From assembly GCA_947166305.1 (NCBI GenBank), contig CAMVDV010000003.1, positions 44,635 through 108,634 on the forward strand: 64,000 nt of DNA, given 5' to 3'. Each line of letters begins with the position of its first letter. The stretch's first letter is position 1. The translations under genes were made by a program, and so were the position numbers. The notes beneath the pieces are model-generated. The model was not told the origin of the DNA and did no database searches. It worked only from the letters and a program-made list of their open reading frames with translations. This document shows positions 25,668-35,119 of this stretch, piece after piece. This stretch comes from an uncultured Prevotellaceae bacterium (GTDB taxonomy: Bacteria > Bacteroidota > Bacteroidia > Bacteroidales > Bacteroidaceae).

Positions 25668-28600
25668 ATGAAACTACAAGGATTCTTCTGCACTTTTCTG
25701 CTCACGGCGATGCTCACGACGCTGGTCCAAGGCGTCAGGGCCGACGAGGGCACAGTCCGCGACGTCGACATCTGCATCTATGGCAGCACGCCGGCAGGCA
25801 TCATGGCGGCATACACGGCTAAGTTGAAAGGCAAGAGCGTGCTGCTCGTGTCGCCCACGAAGCGTCTGGGCGGCATGACGACGGGCGGTCTGGGCTGGAC
25901 CGACATTGGCGACAGCACAAGCCACCGCCGCATCATCAAGGGCTTCGCACGCGAATTCTACCGACGCATCGGGCAGCACTACGGCATGGCCTCGCCGACG
26001 TTCTACTTCGAGCCTAAGGTGGCCCTCGCCACCTTCAAGGGTTTCCTTGCCGAGGCAGACATAAAGGACTCCACAGACATCTGGTACGAATGGCGCATCA
26101 TCAGTGCCGAAAAGGAAGGAAACCAGGTGAAGAGCATCACCCTCTCCCTTCCGAAAGGGGACGAGAGGAGAACCGTCCGGGCCAAGATATTCATGGATTG
26201 CGGCTACGAAGGCGACCTTATGGCGAGGGCAGGCATCAGCTACACCGTAGGTCGCGAAGGCAAAGACAAGTACGGAGAACCTGAGAATGGTGCCCAATGC
26301 CTGAATAAGCATCAGTTCTGCGACGGGGTGGACCCCTACGTCATCCCGGGCGACCCGTCGAGCGGACTGCTTTGGGGCATCATGAGCGACCCGATGCCGG
26401 CCAACGGTACGGGCGACAATCACATCCAAGCATACAACTACCGGCTCACGCTCACCAAGACGAAACCCTTCCGCCCCATCACAGCTCAAGTTCCAGACAA
26501 CTACGACCCGTCGAAATACGAACTGCTGTTCCGGTGGATGGAGAAGAAGGGATGGAGCGGCTACGGCGACTGCATCAAGTGGACATACATGAAGGACTCT
26601 TCAGGGCCCAACTCATGGAACGCCTATAAGACAGATAACAACAACAATGGCGCCTTCTCGACCGACATGATTGGCTACAGTTGGGACTATCCTGAAGCCA
26701 CATACGCACAGCGTGATTCCATAGCGAAACTCCATGAGGACTACACCAAAGGGCTCCTCTACATCCTATGGACTGACCCTCGCGTGCCACAGAACATACA
26801 GAACGAGTTCAACCAGTGGGGTTATCCGCTCGACGAGTACGAAGACAACGAGAACTTCACGCCCCAGCTCTACATACGAGAGGCCAGGCGAATGCTCGGA
26901 CGACTCGTCATGACCGAAGACTACTGCCTCAAAAACAAGGTAGCCAACGACCCTATTGCCTGGGGAGCCTACACAATGGACTCACACAACTGCGGCCGAT
27001 ACGTCGTCGACGGCATGGTTAAGAACGAAGGCGACGTCCAGCGGCACCTGACCAAAGGGCCGTACAACATCTCATACCGTGCCGTCACACCCAAAGAGAG
27101 CGAGGCTTGCAACGTACTTGTACCAGTCTGTCTCTCCGCATCCCACATCGCTTATGGCAGCATCCGCATGGAACCCGTCTATATGGTGCTTGGCGAAACG
27201 ACAGCACTGGCTGCCGTGCAAGCCATCGACGAGCACGATGGCTGCGTGCAGAGCGTGGATCCATCGCGTTGCATCGCACAGTTGGAGAACGGACTCAACA
27301 CGGATGTAAACACAATAATTCCCGATGGAATGGGAACAATTTCGGTTGACGTCACGAACCGTGTGCTCCAGAATCCATCGTTCGAGTTGCCTTTCACCAA
27401 AACCTCACAGCCTCCCACAGGATGGGTGGAGCTTCCGGCCGGAACATCCCTGCAGCGGAGCATGAACCGCACGGCCCGGAACAAGGACGGGGCACAGGCT
27501 TACGTCTGCAAGCCAGCCTCCGGCAGCACCATCACCACGCCCTTGCACCTCTGCCAGCGTGTGCCTGCCGCAAAACTCTGTGCCGGTATATATAAAATAT
27601 CGTGCCGTATGTGGGTGGAGAAAGACTTCTACGGCACAGCATGCCTTTTTGCAAGTCCGACATCCCCTGCCGGGGAGGAAGGAAGCCTGGGCGAAAACGA
27701 GACGCTCGCCGAGGGTGGAAGCTGGAAAGGGACCGTCGTCCAGTACTGGACCAACGAGCCTTACTACCGCAACGGCACGTCGGGCTACGACAATCTCACC
27801 TACACGGACCGCCGAACGACGTTCGCCCGCCATGCGGGAGGCTTTAACTCTTCCACGGCACAGAACATGGAAAGGATGGAAGTGTACGTCACGTTGCACG
27901 ACGGCGAGGGTCTCGTGCTCGGCATCCGCACAAGCAGTGCCAACCAAGGGAGCGACAAGAACGGTGCCGGATACTTCGTCGTGGACGACTTCCACGTGGA
28001 GAAGGTGGCGGAACAGCCGCTCTCGCAGGACGAATTCTGCGACCAAGTGCTCACAAACTACGATTTCGAGAAGGACCCGAAGGGCAGGACTTACGACTGG
28101 AACGTGAAGACTACGGTCAACGAGGCAGGCAACGGTCCCATCCTGGGCTGGCAGTGTAATGCCTGGACGGACAACTATGGCGGCGTAAGCGACGGCACAA
28201 ACCTGGAATGGAAGTGGGCCGCGTATGTAGCAAGCACGTCGGGCGTCATACCAAACGACTTCCGGCTCTATCAAACGATACCCGCCGAGAGGCTTACCCC
28301 TGGCGTCTATGAGGTGAATGCCCGCATGTGGCAGTACCAGTCGAAGCTGGGCATCACACGGCTCTACGGCAAGGCCGGCGACAAATGCTCCGTTCAGTAC
28401 TACGGCGTGGAGAGCAAATATCCTGCCAGCGTGCTGACTGAGGGCGAGACGGCCACGTTTGCCGGGCTCTCGGCCAACACGACTACGGGCCGCGTCAACG
28501 AGATGTCGCTCGACATCGAAGTGGGCGAGGGCGAAGACCTCGAGCTGGGCGTGAAGAGCGGCTACGGCCTGGAGAGCAACAACACGCCGGGTGCCAACCA

Positions 28601-29255
28601 CGGAAAGTTCTACGTCGACCTCATCCGCACTTGGAAGGTGAGCGACCTGCCTGTCTCCTACGACGAAACGGCCAGCGACAACCTCATCCTCCCGCGCGCA
28701 TATTATAATAAGGTAGTGCTCAACAAGACGTTCACGAACGGCGATTGGCAATGGGTGTGCCTGCCTTTCTCGCTCGACGCACAGGACATCGAGGCCATCT
28801 TCGGCAAGGGGACGGAAGTCCTCACAGACTCCAAGACCCCCTCTAACTCCCCCTTAAGGGGGGAGAAATCTAGCGAGCTTTCCGAGAAGGAAGCCTCCCC
28901 TTTAAGGGGAGGTTTGGTAGGGTCTGGCGTGCCCTTCCTCGTCCGCCCCACCGACGTGCTGCCTGCGCCCATCGTCCTGGAGCATGTCCGCATCGAGACA
29001 GACACTCCGCAGACCATTCCCCTCGAGGGTGAGGAAGGAAGCTACGTCACGGGCACCTTCCAGCAGCAGGACGGCGTGCCGGCATTCTCGGCCTTCGTCA
29101 CCGACGACCCCACGCCTGTCAGCACCATCCATAGCGCAACGACCAAAACGCAGTCCGATGATGGCTGGTACGACCTCAGTGGCCGACCCGCAGCCCACGC
29201 TCCCCATGCCCGAGGCATACGCCTGGCGAAGGGCATCAAAGTCGCGCAGAAATAG
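25668..29255 (+). CDS. Exported FAD-dependent oxidoreductase with C-terminal jelly-roll domains
   Basis: A 1195-residue protein with a signal peptide (about residues 1-25). Residues 27-555 form a FAD-dependent oxidoreductase of the PF12831 type: the dinucleotide site is DICIYGSTPAGIMAAYTAKLKG, then RLGGMTTGGLGWTD, MDCGYEGDLMARAG and PVCLSASHIAYGSIRMEP. Two beta-rich domains follow, each opening with an N-x-x-F motif (NPSFELPF near 564, NYDFEKDP near 798), likely carbohydrate-binding-like jelly rolls. Residues 1055-1086 come from a palindromic element. The end (GWYDLSGRPAAHAPHARGIRL ... KVAQK) is the tail shared with five other exported proteins here. The substrate is unknown; such enzymes often accompany polysaccharide use. 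Confidence 0.85.
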   Translation: MKLQGFFCTFLLTAMLTTLVQGVRADEGTVRDVDICIYGSTPAGIMAAYTAKLKGKSVLLVSPTKRLGGMTTGGLGWTDIGDSTSHRRIIKGFAREFYRRIGQHYGMASPTFYFEPKVALATFKGFLAEADIKDSTDIWYEWRIISAEKEGNQVKSITLSLPKGDERRTVRAKIFMDCGYEGDLMARAGISYTVGREGKDKYGEPENGAQCLNKHQFCDGVDPYVIPGDPSSGLLWGIMSDPMPANGTGDNHIQAYNYRLTLTKTKPFRPITAQVPDNYDPSKYELLFRWMEKKGWSGYGDCIKWTYMKDSSGPNSWNAYKTDNNNNGAFSTDMIGYSWDYPEATYAQRDSIAKLHEDYTKGLLYILWTDPRVPQNIQNEFNQWGYPLDEYEDNENFTPQLYIREARRMLGRLVMTEDYCLKNKVANDPIAWGAYTMDSHNCGRYVVDGMVKNEGDVQRHLTKGPYNISYRAVTPKESEACNVLVPVCLSASHIAYGSIRMEPVYMVLGETTALAAVQAIDEHDGCVQSVDPSRCIAQLENGLNTDVNTIIPDGMGTISVDVTNRVLQNPSFELPFTKTSQPPTGWVELPAGTSLQRSMNRTARNKDGAQAYVCKPASGSTITTPLHLCQRVPAAKLCAGIYKISCRMWVEKDFYGTACLFASPTSPAGEEGSLGENETLAEGGSWKGTVVQYWTNEPYYRNGTSGYDNLTYTDRRTTFARHAGGFNSSTAQNMERMEVYVTLHDGEGLVLGIRTSSANQGSDKNGAGYFVVDDFHVEKVAEQPLSQDEFCDQVLTNYDFEKDPKGRTYDWNVKTTVNEAGNGPILGWQCNAWTDNYGGVSDGTNLEWKWAAYVASTSGVIPNDFRLYQTIPAERLTPGVYEVNARMWQYQSKLGITRLYGKAGDKCSVQYYGVESKYPASVLTEGETATFAGLSANTTTGRVNEMSLDIEVGEGEDLELGVKSGYGLESNNTPGANHGKFYVDLIRTWKVSDLPVSYDETASDNLILPRAYYNKVVLNKTFTNGDWQWVCLPFSLDAQDIEAIFGKGTEVLTDSKTPSNSPLRGEKSSELSEKEASPLRGGLVGSGVPFLVRPTDVLPAPIVLEHVRIETDTPQTIPLEGEEGSYVTGTFQQQDGVPAFSAFVTDDPTPVSTIHSATTKTQSDDGWYDLSGRPAAHAPHARGIRLAKGIKVAQK
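28834..28925. repeat. Twin-hairpin palindromic element in the FAD oxidoreductase gene (copy 5)
   Basis: AGACCC (28834) and GGGTCT (ending 28925) enclose CTCCCCCTTAAGGGGGGAG and CCTCCCCTTTAAGGGGAGG; the length is 92 bp. It is translated in frame as TPSNSPLRGEK ... ASPLRGGLVGS. Confidence 0.9.
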
Positions 29256-29314
29256 AAGCCGACACTTCCATTAGAAGCCGACGCTTCCGGGCGCCGGAAC
29301 AACCGCCGTGTTCG

Positions 29315-29433
29315 GACGGATTTGCAATCCACCCGACAGGAATATAGGGATTTGCAATCCCGCAACCCTTTTATTCTCGCATTGCAAATGCTTATATTCT
29401 CCCCTGCCAGATTGCAAATCCGGCAGAACGACA
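29315..29433. repeat. Cluster of GGATTTGCAATCC palindromes
   Basis: GGATTTGCAATCC-type palindromes occur near 29317, 29348 and 29410. The last part, from CGCATTGCAAATGCTTATAT (29378) to CAAATCCGGCAGAACG, is repeated almost unchanged at 51282-51334, so it is a dispersed element. Confidence 0.75.
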
Positions 29434-29468
29434 GAATTATATGAATAAAAGCTAAGTGCCGTCCGCAA

Positions 29469-29494
29469 TGTAGGGACGCGCCGTGGCGCGTCCG
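29469..29494. repeat. GTAGGGACGCG palindromic repeat, copy 1
   Basis: A 26-bp unit containing GGACGCGCCGTGGCGCGTCC, identical to the terminal repeats at 40452 and 40566 and to the copy at 51073. Confidence 0.9.
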
Positions 29495-29532
29495 CCATCA
29501 GCGTGTTTTTTATATCACACAGAAAGCACAGA

Positions 29533-29642
29533 AAACTAATCCGACCGCACGCGGCGTTTCCAATCCCCGCGTGCGGCGTTTCCAATCCCCGCGTGCGGCG
29601 TTTCGATTTCCCGCGTGCGACGTTTCAACTTCCCGCGTGCGG
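29533..29642. repeat. 22-bp tandem array, 5 units (CCGCGTGCGG family)
   Basis: Units start at 29533 (diverged), 29555, 29577, 29599 and 29621. The best two are identical, with CGTTTCCAATCCCCGCGTGC. The rest of this 759-bp gap holds the palindrome cluster, the GTAGGGACGCG unit, AT-rich sequence and the leader of the next gene. Confidence 0.92.
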
Positions 29643-29843
29643 GGTGAAAAGAGACGTGAAGAGGCATGGAAAAACACTCCCTCGTGGCGAAGCAAAGTTT
29701 TGCACAATCGTTTTCGGGCTTTTGAGAGAAAAAAACAGGCATCGGGCACTTTTTTTCAGCCCTTCAAAGCCCAAAAGCGTGCAAAAGCCCCAATTTTTAA
29801 CAAAATTTTAACATTATAGATAGAGGGTTTCTTCTTTTTTTTA

Positions 29844-29851
29844 TAAATTTG
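29844..29851 (+). promoter_or_regulatory. -7 element for the first GLUG gene
   Basis: TAAATTTG at 29844-29851, giving a leader of about 155 nt rich in AAACA and TTATTAACCC. No clear -33 box. Confidence 0.45.
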
Positions 29852-30014
29852 TGGCGAGAAAGCATCCAAAAAAGGACACATCTGCACAAAAAAGCCGTTA
29901 GCGCAACCGTTAGTGAACAAAGCCACGACACACCGCCACGGCAACAAAAGCTAAAAACAAACAGACAAAACCTTTTTAATAAATAAATTATTAACCCTTT
30001 TATTTACTAATCAC

Positions 30015-33000
30015 ATGAAAAAGAGATTTTATGCATCCGTGCTTGCCATGCTACTATGCATGACGTGCACCACAGCCTGGGCAGATGTTGTACACATCAG
30101 CACTGCCGAAGAGCTGAGGAATGTCGCTCAAGACAACACCGACTATGTACTCGACAACGACATCGACTTGGAGGGCAACATGCCTCGCAAGTGGCACTAC
30201 AGCGGCACCTTCGACGGCAACGGCCACACCATCTACAATGTGCCTAACACAGGCCTCTTTAGCGCCCCCGACGGTGGAGCAGTCTTCAAGAACCTCACCA
30301 TCGACAACACCAGCACTTTGGCCGTCGATAACGGTTTCGCTTCCTTCGCGGCTTTCTCCAGAGGCAGCATCACTTTCGAGAACTGCGTGAACAAGGTGAA
30401 CATGAGCAGCGACGGCCGACACATGGTGGGCGGCTTCATCGGAGAAGCCCACGGTGCAGGCAGCACCGTAACCTTCATCAACTGCCGGAACGAAGGCGAA
30501 ATCACCGGCTCGTTATGGGAGACTGGCGGCTTCATCGGCCTCGACGCTGAGGGTGTCAACGTAACGTTCACCGGCTGCATGAACCTGGGCGACGTGAAGA
30601 GCAACTCCAGCTACGGCATCGGCGGCTTCATCGGACAGGCACACAGCAGCGGCACCTACACGTTCACAAACTGCGGCAACATGGGCACAATCCTCTGCGG
30701 CAGCGGCTACGACGAGGCATGCGCCTTCGTCGGACGCAGCAGCGGCACCATCGCGCTCACCAACTGCTGGAACAGCGGCCAGACTGGTAAATACGAAAAC
30801 GACTGGCAGAACTATCCCCTCACACAGAACGGCCTCGGCACATTCACAAACTGCTACGACGTCTATAACGGCTCCGCAGGCGTGACGCAGATTGCCGCAA
30901 CCGACGTGGCCGGCGGCGCACTCTGCTATCTGCTCAACGGCGACCAGAGCACCATCGCATTCTATCAGACGCTCGGCACAGACCAATATCCCGTCCTCGA
31001 CAGCACACACGGTCAGGTTTACCGCGTCGGACAGTTCCAGTGCGACGGCATAACGCCTAAAGAAGGCGTGGAAGCCAGCTACACCAACACAGCAGGCACA
31101 AGCACCAAGGACGACCACAACTTCGTGGACGGACTCTGCAGCGTCTGCGGCACATACGACCCCGCCGACATCGTCGACGGCGTCTATCACATTGGCACCG
31201 CTGCACAGCTGACAGCCTTCCGCACTAAGGCCAGCACCACATCAGGTGCACTGCTCACGGCCAACATCAACATGGATGGTCAGGGATGGGTTGCCATGAC
31301 AGGCTATGCCGGCATCTTCGACGGCGGCGGCTTCACCATCTCCAACCTCGGCAACGCCGCCCTCTTCAACACCACGACGGGCACAGCCACCATCAAGAAC
31401 CTGACCATCACAGGCGGTACGCGCGCCATGAACAGCGACGACGGCAATGGAGTGTTCGTCAATCGCTGCCAGGGCAACCTCACCATCCAGAACTGCGTGA
31501 ACGAGACTCCCCTCACAGGCGACGGCTATAACTGGCACGCAGGCGGCTATGTCGGACAGATTGACGTGGCCGACGTAACGGTGGACATCATCGACTGCGT
31601 CAACAAGGCTGACGTTACCGTTGAAAACATCCGCGGAGGCTGGGGACACCAGATAGGCGGCTTCGTTGGCTATCTCACGACAACAGGTGCAAAGCTTAAC
31701 TTCACACGCTGCCAGAACCTGGGCAATGTCACCAACACCAGCGGCAGTAACACCGGTGGCTTCTTGGGCAAATCCGATGGAAACAACAACAACGTAACGT
31801 TCACAAACTGTACGAACTCGGGCACAATCACGGCCTCGGGCACCCAGACAGGCGGACTCTTGGGCTTTATCGCTGGCAGTAGCGCCAGTGTTGTATTCAC
31901 GAACTGCATGAACACGGGTGCGGTTTCGAGCACAAGCTGGTCCGTAGGCGGCATCGCCGGACAGTCGAACACTGCAGCCATATCGTTTGTGAGCTGCGGA
32001 AACACGGGTAAGATTACCGGCAAAACTGATGAAGATGCCATAGAGGCCTGCCCTCTTATAGGTAACTTCTGGAATTGTTCTCCTACAGCCAACAACTGCT
32101 GGAACATCGCCGAGACACAAGGCAGTGTATCATCCCTGCCCCTCATCAAAAATGGCGGCGGCACATGCACAAACTGCTATGACAAATACAACGACACGCC
32201 CAACGGTGTGACACTCATCACCGACGAACAAGTCACCAGCGGTGAGCTCTGCTTCCTGCTCAACGACGGCGCTGGCAGCACTATCTTCTACCAGAACATC
32301 GACAACGATCAGCCTGCCGACGCTTATCCTTTGCTGGACAACACACACGGACAGGTTTATCGCATCGGACAGTTCCAGTGCGACGGCGTGACTCCTAAGA
32401 CTGGTGTAACGCCCAGTTACAGCAACACCGAAGGCACTAACGTTGTGGACGACCACAACTTCGTGGACGGCATCTGCTCTGTCTGCGGCACTTACGACCC
32501 CTCGCTCATCGTGGATGGCGTTTATCAGATTGCCACAGCTGCACAGCTCCGCTGGTTCTCCGACTTTGTCAACGCCGGCAACAGCTCGGCCAATGCTGCC
32601 ATGACAGCTGATATTGACCTTGAGAACGTGGCCTTCACTCCTATCGGTCTTTTCGCCGACGATACTTCTGCCGGTGGACAGCGCATACAGTACCGCGGTA
32701 CGTTCGACGGTCAGGGTCACGTCATCAGCAACCTCACTATCAACGACGAGAAGAAGCATGAGACTGGCCTCTTCAGCCGTCTGGCTTGGGGCGGCAATGC
32801 CGTGGTGAAGAACCTGGGCGTGGTGAACGCTACCATCACCAGCACTCATCCCTCTGGCCGTGCAGGCGTCATCGCCGGTATTACGGGCGCTAGCTGCACG
32901 ATAGAGAACTGCTTCGTGACGGGTGACGTCACAGTGACTGTCCCTGAAAGCAAGACTGAATTTGGCGGCATCACGGGCGGCGGTTCTGCTGGCACCTTCA

Positions 33001-34574
33001 AGAATTGCTGGACATCCTACGAGAGAGTAGGCAGCGGCGGCACGCAGACCAACTGCTTCGGCGGCGTGACGGCTGAAGAAATGGCAAGCGGTGCTCTCTG
33101 CTATAATATTAATAAAGGTGCAGGCAGCAACATCTTCTTCCAGAACATCGACAACGATCAGCCTGCCGACGCATATCCTGTGCTCAGCAACACACACGGC
33201 ATCGTCTATGTTGCCAGCAACCTGAAGTGCGACGGCGTGACTCCCGAAAGCGAAACCTTCAGCAACACGGAGATTACCCCGACAGTCGCCGACCACAGCT
33301 TCGTGGCCGACAACACTCATCCCGTCTGCACAGTCTGCGGAGTCATCAACGAGACTTACGAAATCGCTCTGACTGACGGCTTCTATCAGCTCGGCACAGC
33401 CAACGACCTCGTTTGGTACTCTGCCTATATCAACCAGAAGAACAACGAGGCCAACGCTGCCTTGACTGCCGACATCGACATGATCACGGTGGAGAACTTC
33501 ACTCCCATCGGACTCTTTGCCGACGACACAAGCCTTGGCGGACAGAGGATTCAGTACAGAGGTACGTTCGAAGGCAATGGACACGTCATCCGCAACCTCA
33601 CCATCAACGACACGAAGCATCATGAGGCAGGACTCTTCAGCCGTGTTCCGGACGTTGCAACCATCCAGAACCTCGGCATCGAAAACGCCAACATCTCTTG
33701 CACCAACGGTGCCAGCCGCTGCGGTGTGCTTATTGGCTGGATGGGTCAGCCCACCATCAAGAACGTCTATGCCGTAGGCTCTTTCTCTCTGAGTGTCAAT
33801 GGCGAACCCAAGGCAAGCACAGCCCTCGTGGCAGAAGCTTGGGCAGCAAGCAAGGTATCGAACTGCTGGACTGTCTGCGATGCCATCACCAACAAGGGCG
33901 ACGGCACCAACGGCTATGCCGGTGTCACCAGGAAGCAGATGAGAAGCGGCGAGCTTTGCTACAACCTGAACGAGGGTGCAGGCGAGACTGTTTACTACGA
34001 GACCATCGGTTCGGACACCTATCCTATCCTCGACAGCACTCACGGCCGCGTCAGCAAGATGAGCGCAGCAGGCTATGCCACATTCTACGATGCTGAGCAG
34101 GCCGGCACATTCTCCAGCGGCGTGACCGTCTTCACCGGCAAGAAGGGCAGCAACTTCATCACCCTGACCGAGCAGCAGAACACTATCCCCGCTGGCACGG
34201 CAGTCGTACTGAAGGGTGCCGAAGGCTACTTCAGCTTCACTCCCGCCGAGTCTGCTCCCGCCATCGAGGGCGAGAACGACTTCCTCGGCACGGCAGAACC
34301 TCTGGAGACCACTGGCAATGAGTACGTCCTCGCTCTGCCCGAAGGCGAAGAGGTCGGCTTCTACCTGGCCACTGGCACCATCCCCGCAGGCAAGGCCTAC
34401 ATGACTTCAGCTTCCGGCGTCAAGGGCTTCATCTTCGTGGAAGACGATGCCACCGGAATCGAAGGCATCAAGAATGCTGACGACGCTACGGAAATCTACA
34501 ACGTGGCTGGCATGCGCCTCGGCAAGATGCAGAAGGGCATCAACATCGTCGGCGGCAAGAAGATCCTGAAGTAA
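30015..34574 (+). CDS. Giant GLUG-repeat surface protein A
   Basis: A 1519-residue exported protein (signal peptide MKKRFYASVLAMLLCMTCTTAWA). It is built of four modules starting near residues 25, 383, 830 and 1115. Each opens with a line such as VDGVYHIGTAAQL, continues with a Asp-rich strand (ADIDL, NINMDG) and a FDGxGHxIxNLxI line, then GLF and GLUG-like short repeats (GGFIG, GGIAG, NCWN), which predict a right-handed beta-solenoid. Modules end with a CxxC line (CSVCGTYDP). The end holds a separate beta domain (about 1350-1480) and the shared tail YNVAGMRLGKMQKGINIV. It is probably a cell-surface or secreted adhesin-like protein; no enzyme motif is seen. Its neighbour at 35120 is a close paralogue. 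Confidence 0.82.
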   Translation: MKKRFYASVLAMLLCMTCTTAWADVVHISTAEELRNVAQDNTDYVLDNDIDLEGNMPRKWHYSGTFDGNGHTIYNVPNTGLFSAPDGGAVFKNLTIDNTSTLAVDNGFASFAAFSRGSITFENCVNKVNMSSDGRHMVGGFIGEAHGAGSTVTFINCRNEGEITGSLWETGGFIGLDAEGVNVTFTGCMNLGDVKSNSSYGIGGFIGQAHSSGTYTFTNCGNMGTILCGSGYDEACAFVGRSSGTIALTNCWNSGQTGKYENDWQNYPLTQNGLGTFTNCYDVYNGSAGVTQIAATDVAGGALCYLLNGDQSTIAFYQTLGTDQYPVLDSTHGQVYRVGQFQCDGITPKEGVEASYTNTAGTSTKDDHNFVDGLCSVCGTYDPADIVDGVYHIGTAAQLTAFRTKASTTSGALLTANINMDGQGWVAMTGYAGIFDGGGFTISNLGNAALFNTTTGTATIKNLTITGGTRAMNSDDGNGVFVNRCQGNLTIQNCVNETPLTGDGYNWHAGGYVGQIDVADVTVDIIDCVNKADVTVENIRGGWGHQIGGFVGYLTTTGAKLNFTRCQNLGNVTNTSGSNTGGFLGKSDGNNNNVTFTNCTNSGTITASGTQTGGLLGFIAGSSASVVFTNCMNTGAVSSTSWSVGGIAGQSNTAAISFVSCGNTGKITGKTDEDAIEACPLIGNFWNCSPTANNCWNIAETQGSVSSLPLIKNGGGTCTNCYDKYNDTPNGVTLITDEQVTSGELCFLLNDGAGSTIFYQNIDNDQPADAYPLLDNTHGQVYRIGQFQCDGVTPKTGVTPSYSNTEGTNVVDDHNFVDGICSVCGTYDPSLIVDGVYQIATAAQLRWFSDFVNAGNSSANAAMTADIDLENVAFTPIGLFADDTSAGGQRIQYRGTFDGQGHVISNLTINDEKKHETGLFSRLAWGGNAVVKNLGVVNATITSTHPSGRAGVIAGITGASCTIENCFVTGDVTVTVPESKTEFGGITGGGSAGTFKNCWTSYERVGSGGTQTNCFGGVTAEEMASGALCYNINKGAGSNIFFQNIDNDQPADAYPVLSNTHGIVYVASNLKCDGVTPESETFSNTEITPTVADHSFVADNTHPVCTVCGVINETYEIALTDGFYQLGTANDLVWYSAYINQKNNEANAALTADIDMITVENFTPIGLFADDTSLGGQRIQYRGTFEGNGHVIRNLTINDTKHHEAGLFSRVPDVATIQNLGIENANISCTNGASRCGVLIGWMGQPTIKNVYAVGSFSLSVNGEPKASTALVAEAWAASKVSNCWTVCDAITNKGDGTNGYAGVTRKQMRSGELCYNLNEGAGETVYYETIGSDTYPILDSTHGRVSKMSAAGYATFYDAEQAGTFSSGVTVFTGKKGSNFITLTEQQNTIPAGTAVVLKGAEGYFSFTPAESAPAIEGENDFLGTAEPLETTGNEYVLALPEGEEVGFYLATGTIPAGKAYMTSASGVKGFIFVEDDATGIEGIKNADDATEIYNVAGMRLGKMQKGINIVGGKKILK

Positions 34575-34586
34575 ACCTCTCTCACA

Positions 34587-34627
34587 TCCCTCCCCCCCAC
34601 TTACGCGCGGGGGGAGGGAGACTTTTA
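34587..34627 (+). terminator. Terminator after GLUG protein A
   Basis: TCCCTCCCCCC (34587-34597) pairs with GGGGGGAGGGA (34609-34619) and is followed by CTTTTATT. Confidence 0.75.
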
Positions 34628-34667
34628 TTATAACACTGACTTTATTATAGTATTCATGTATTGAAGC

Positions 34668-34777
34668 CCCGGGGTGCCGAACCCCGCGTGCGGCGTTGGC
34701 AAACGCAGCCTGCGGAAATGGCAATCGCAGCGTGCGGAGATGGCAATCGCAGCGTGCGGCGTCTACACGGCTCACAC
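34668..34777. repeat. 22-bp tandem array, 4-5 units (GCAGCGTGCGG type)
   Basis: Units start at 34690, 34712, 34734 and 34756, with a partial one at 34668. Units 2 and 3 share ATGGCAATCGCAGCGT. Core similarity to the CCGCGTGCGG arrays is clear. Confidence 0.88.
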
Positions 34778-34875
34778 GCAGAGCCTCAGCACAGGACTCC
34801 CTAAAACTCGAGACGCACGATACATAATTAATATAATAATGTATAAAATATAATAATGTAATAATGTATACAGAC

Positions 34876-35025
34876 ATGAAGTACACAAGACCATCCATCA
34901 CCATCCACGAGGCGCAAGCCGAACAGATGCTGGCCGAGAGCCTCAAGATCGGCGACACCACCGTCGACGGCGGTCAGGCACTCAGCAAGGAAGACCAATG
35001 GGATATCTGGGGCGAAGAGGAATAA
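34876..35025 (+). CDS. Overlooked 49-residue acidic small protein
   Basis: The frame begins MKYTRPSITIHEAQAEQM and ends QWDIWGEEE; an in-frame ATG at 34864 would add four residues. It is acidic, has no signal peptide or membrane segment, and has a pattern I recognise from small Bacteroidales proteins: basic-aromatic start, amphipathic centre, and an end rich in Trp and acidic residues. It lies between the two GLUG genes, 94 bp before the second, on the same strand, with a long AT-rich leader in front of it. Codon use matches the neighbours. Its role is unknown; it may be a secreted peptide or a partner of the GLUG proteins. Confidence 0.65.
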   Translation: MKYTRPSITIHEAQAEQMLAESLKIGDTTVDGGQALSKEDQWDIWGEEE

Positions 35026-35119
35026 CCTCCGCCACACCCCTGTCCCGGACAATGAAGAAAGAACAGACACAGAAACCACTTTCTCAACCTTAAAATAATA
35101 TCTAAAAACAAAAAACAAA

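Noticed and set aside
32130..34043. Long antisense frames of over 600 codons inside the GLUG genes (also at 35882-37882) and in other genes
   Set aside because: They mirror the sense genes, lack promoters and starts, have no recognisable domains, and arise from the codon bias of GC-rich repeats.
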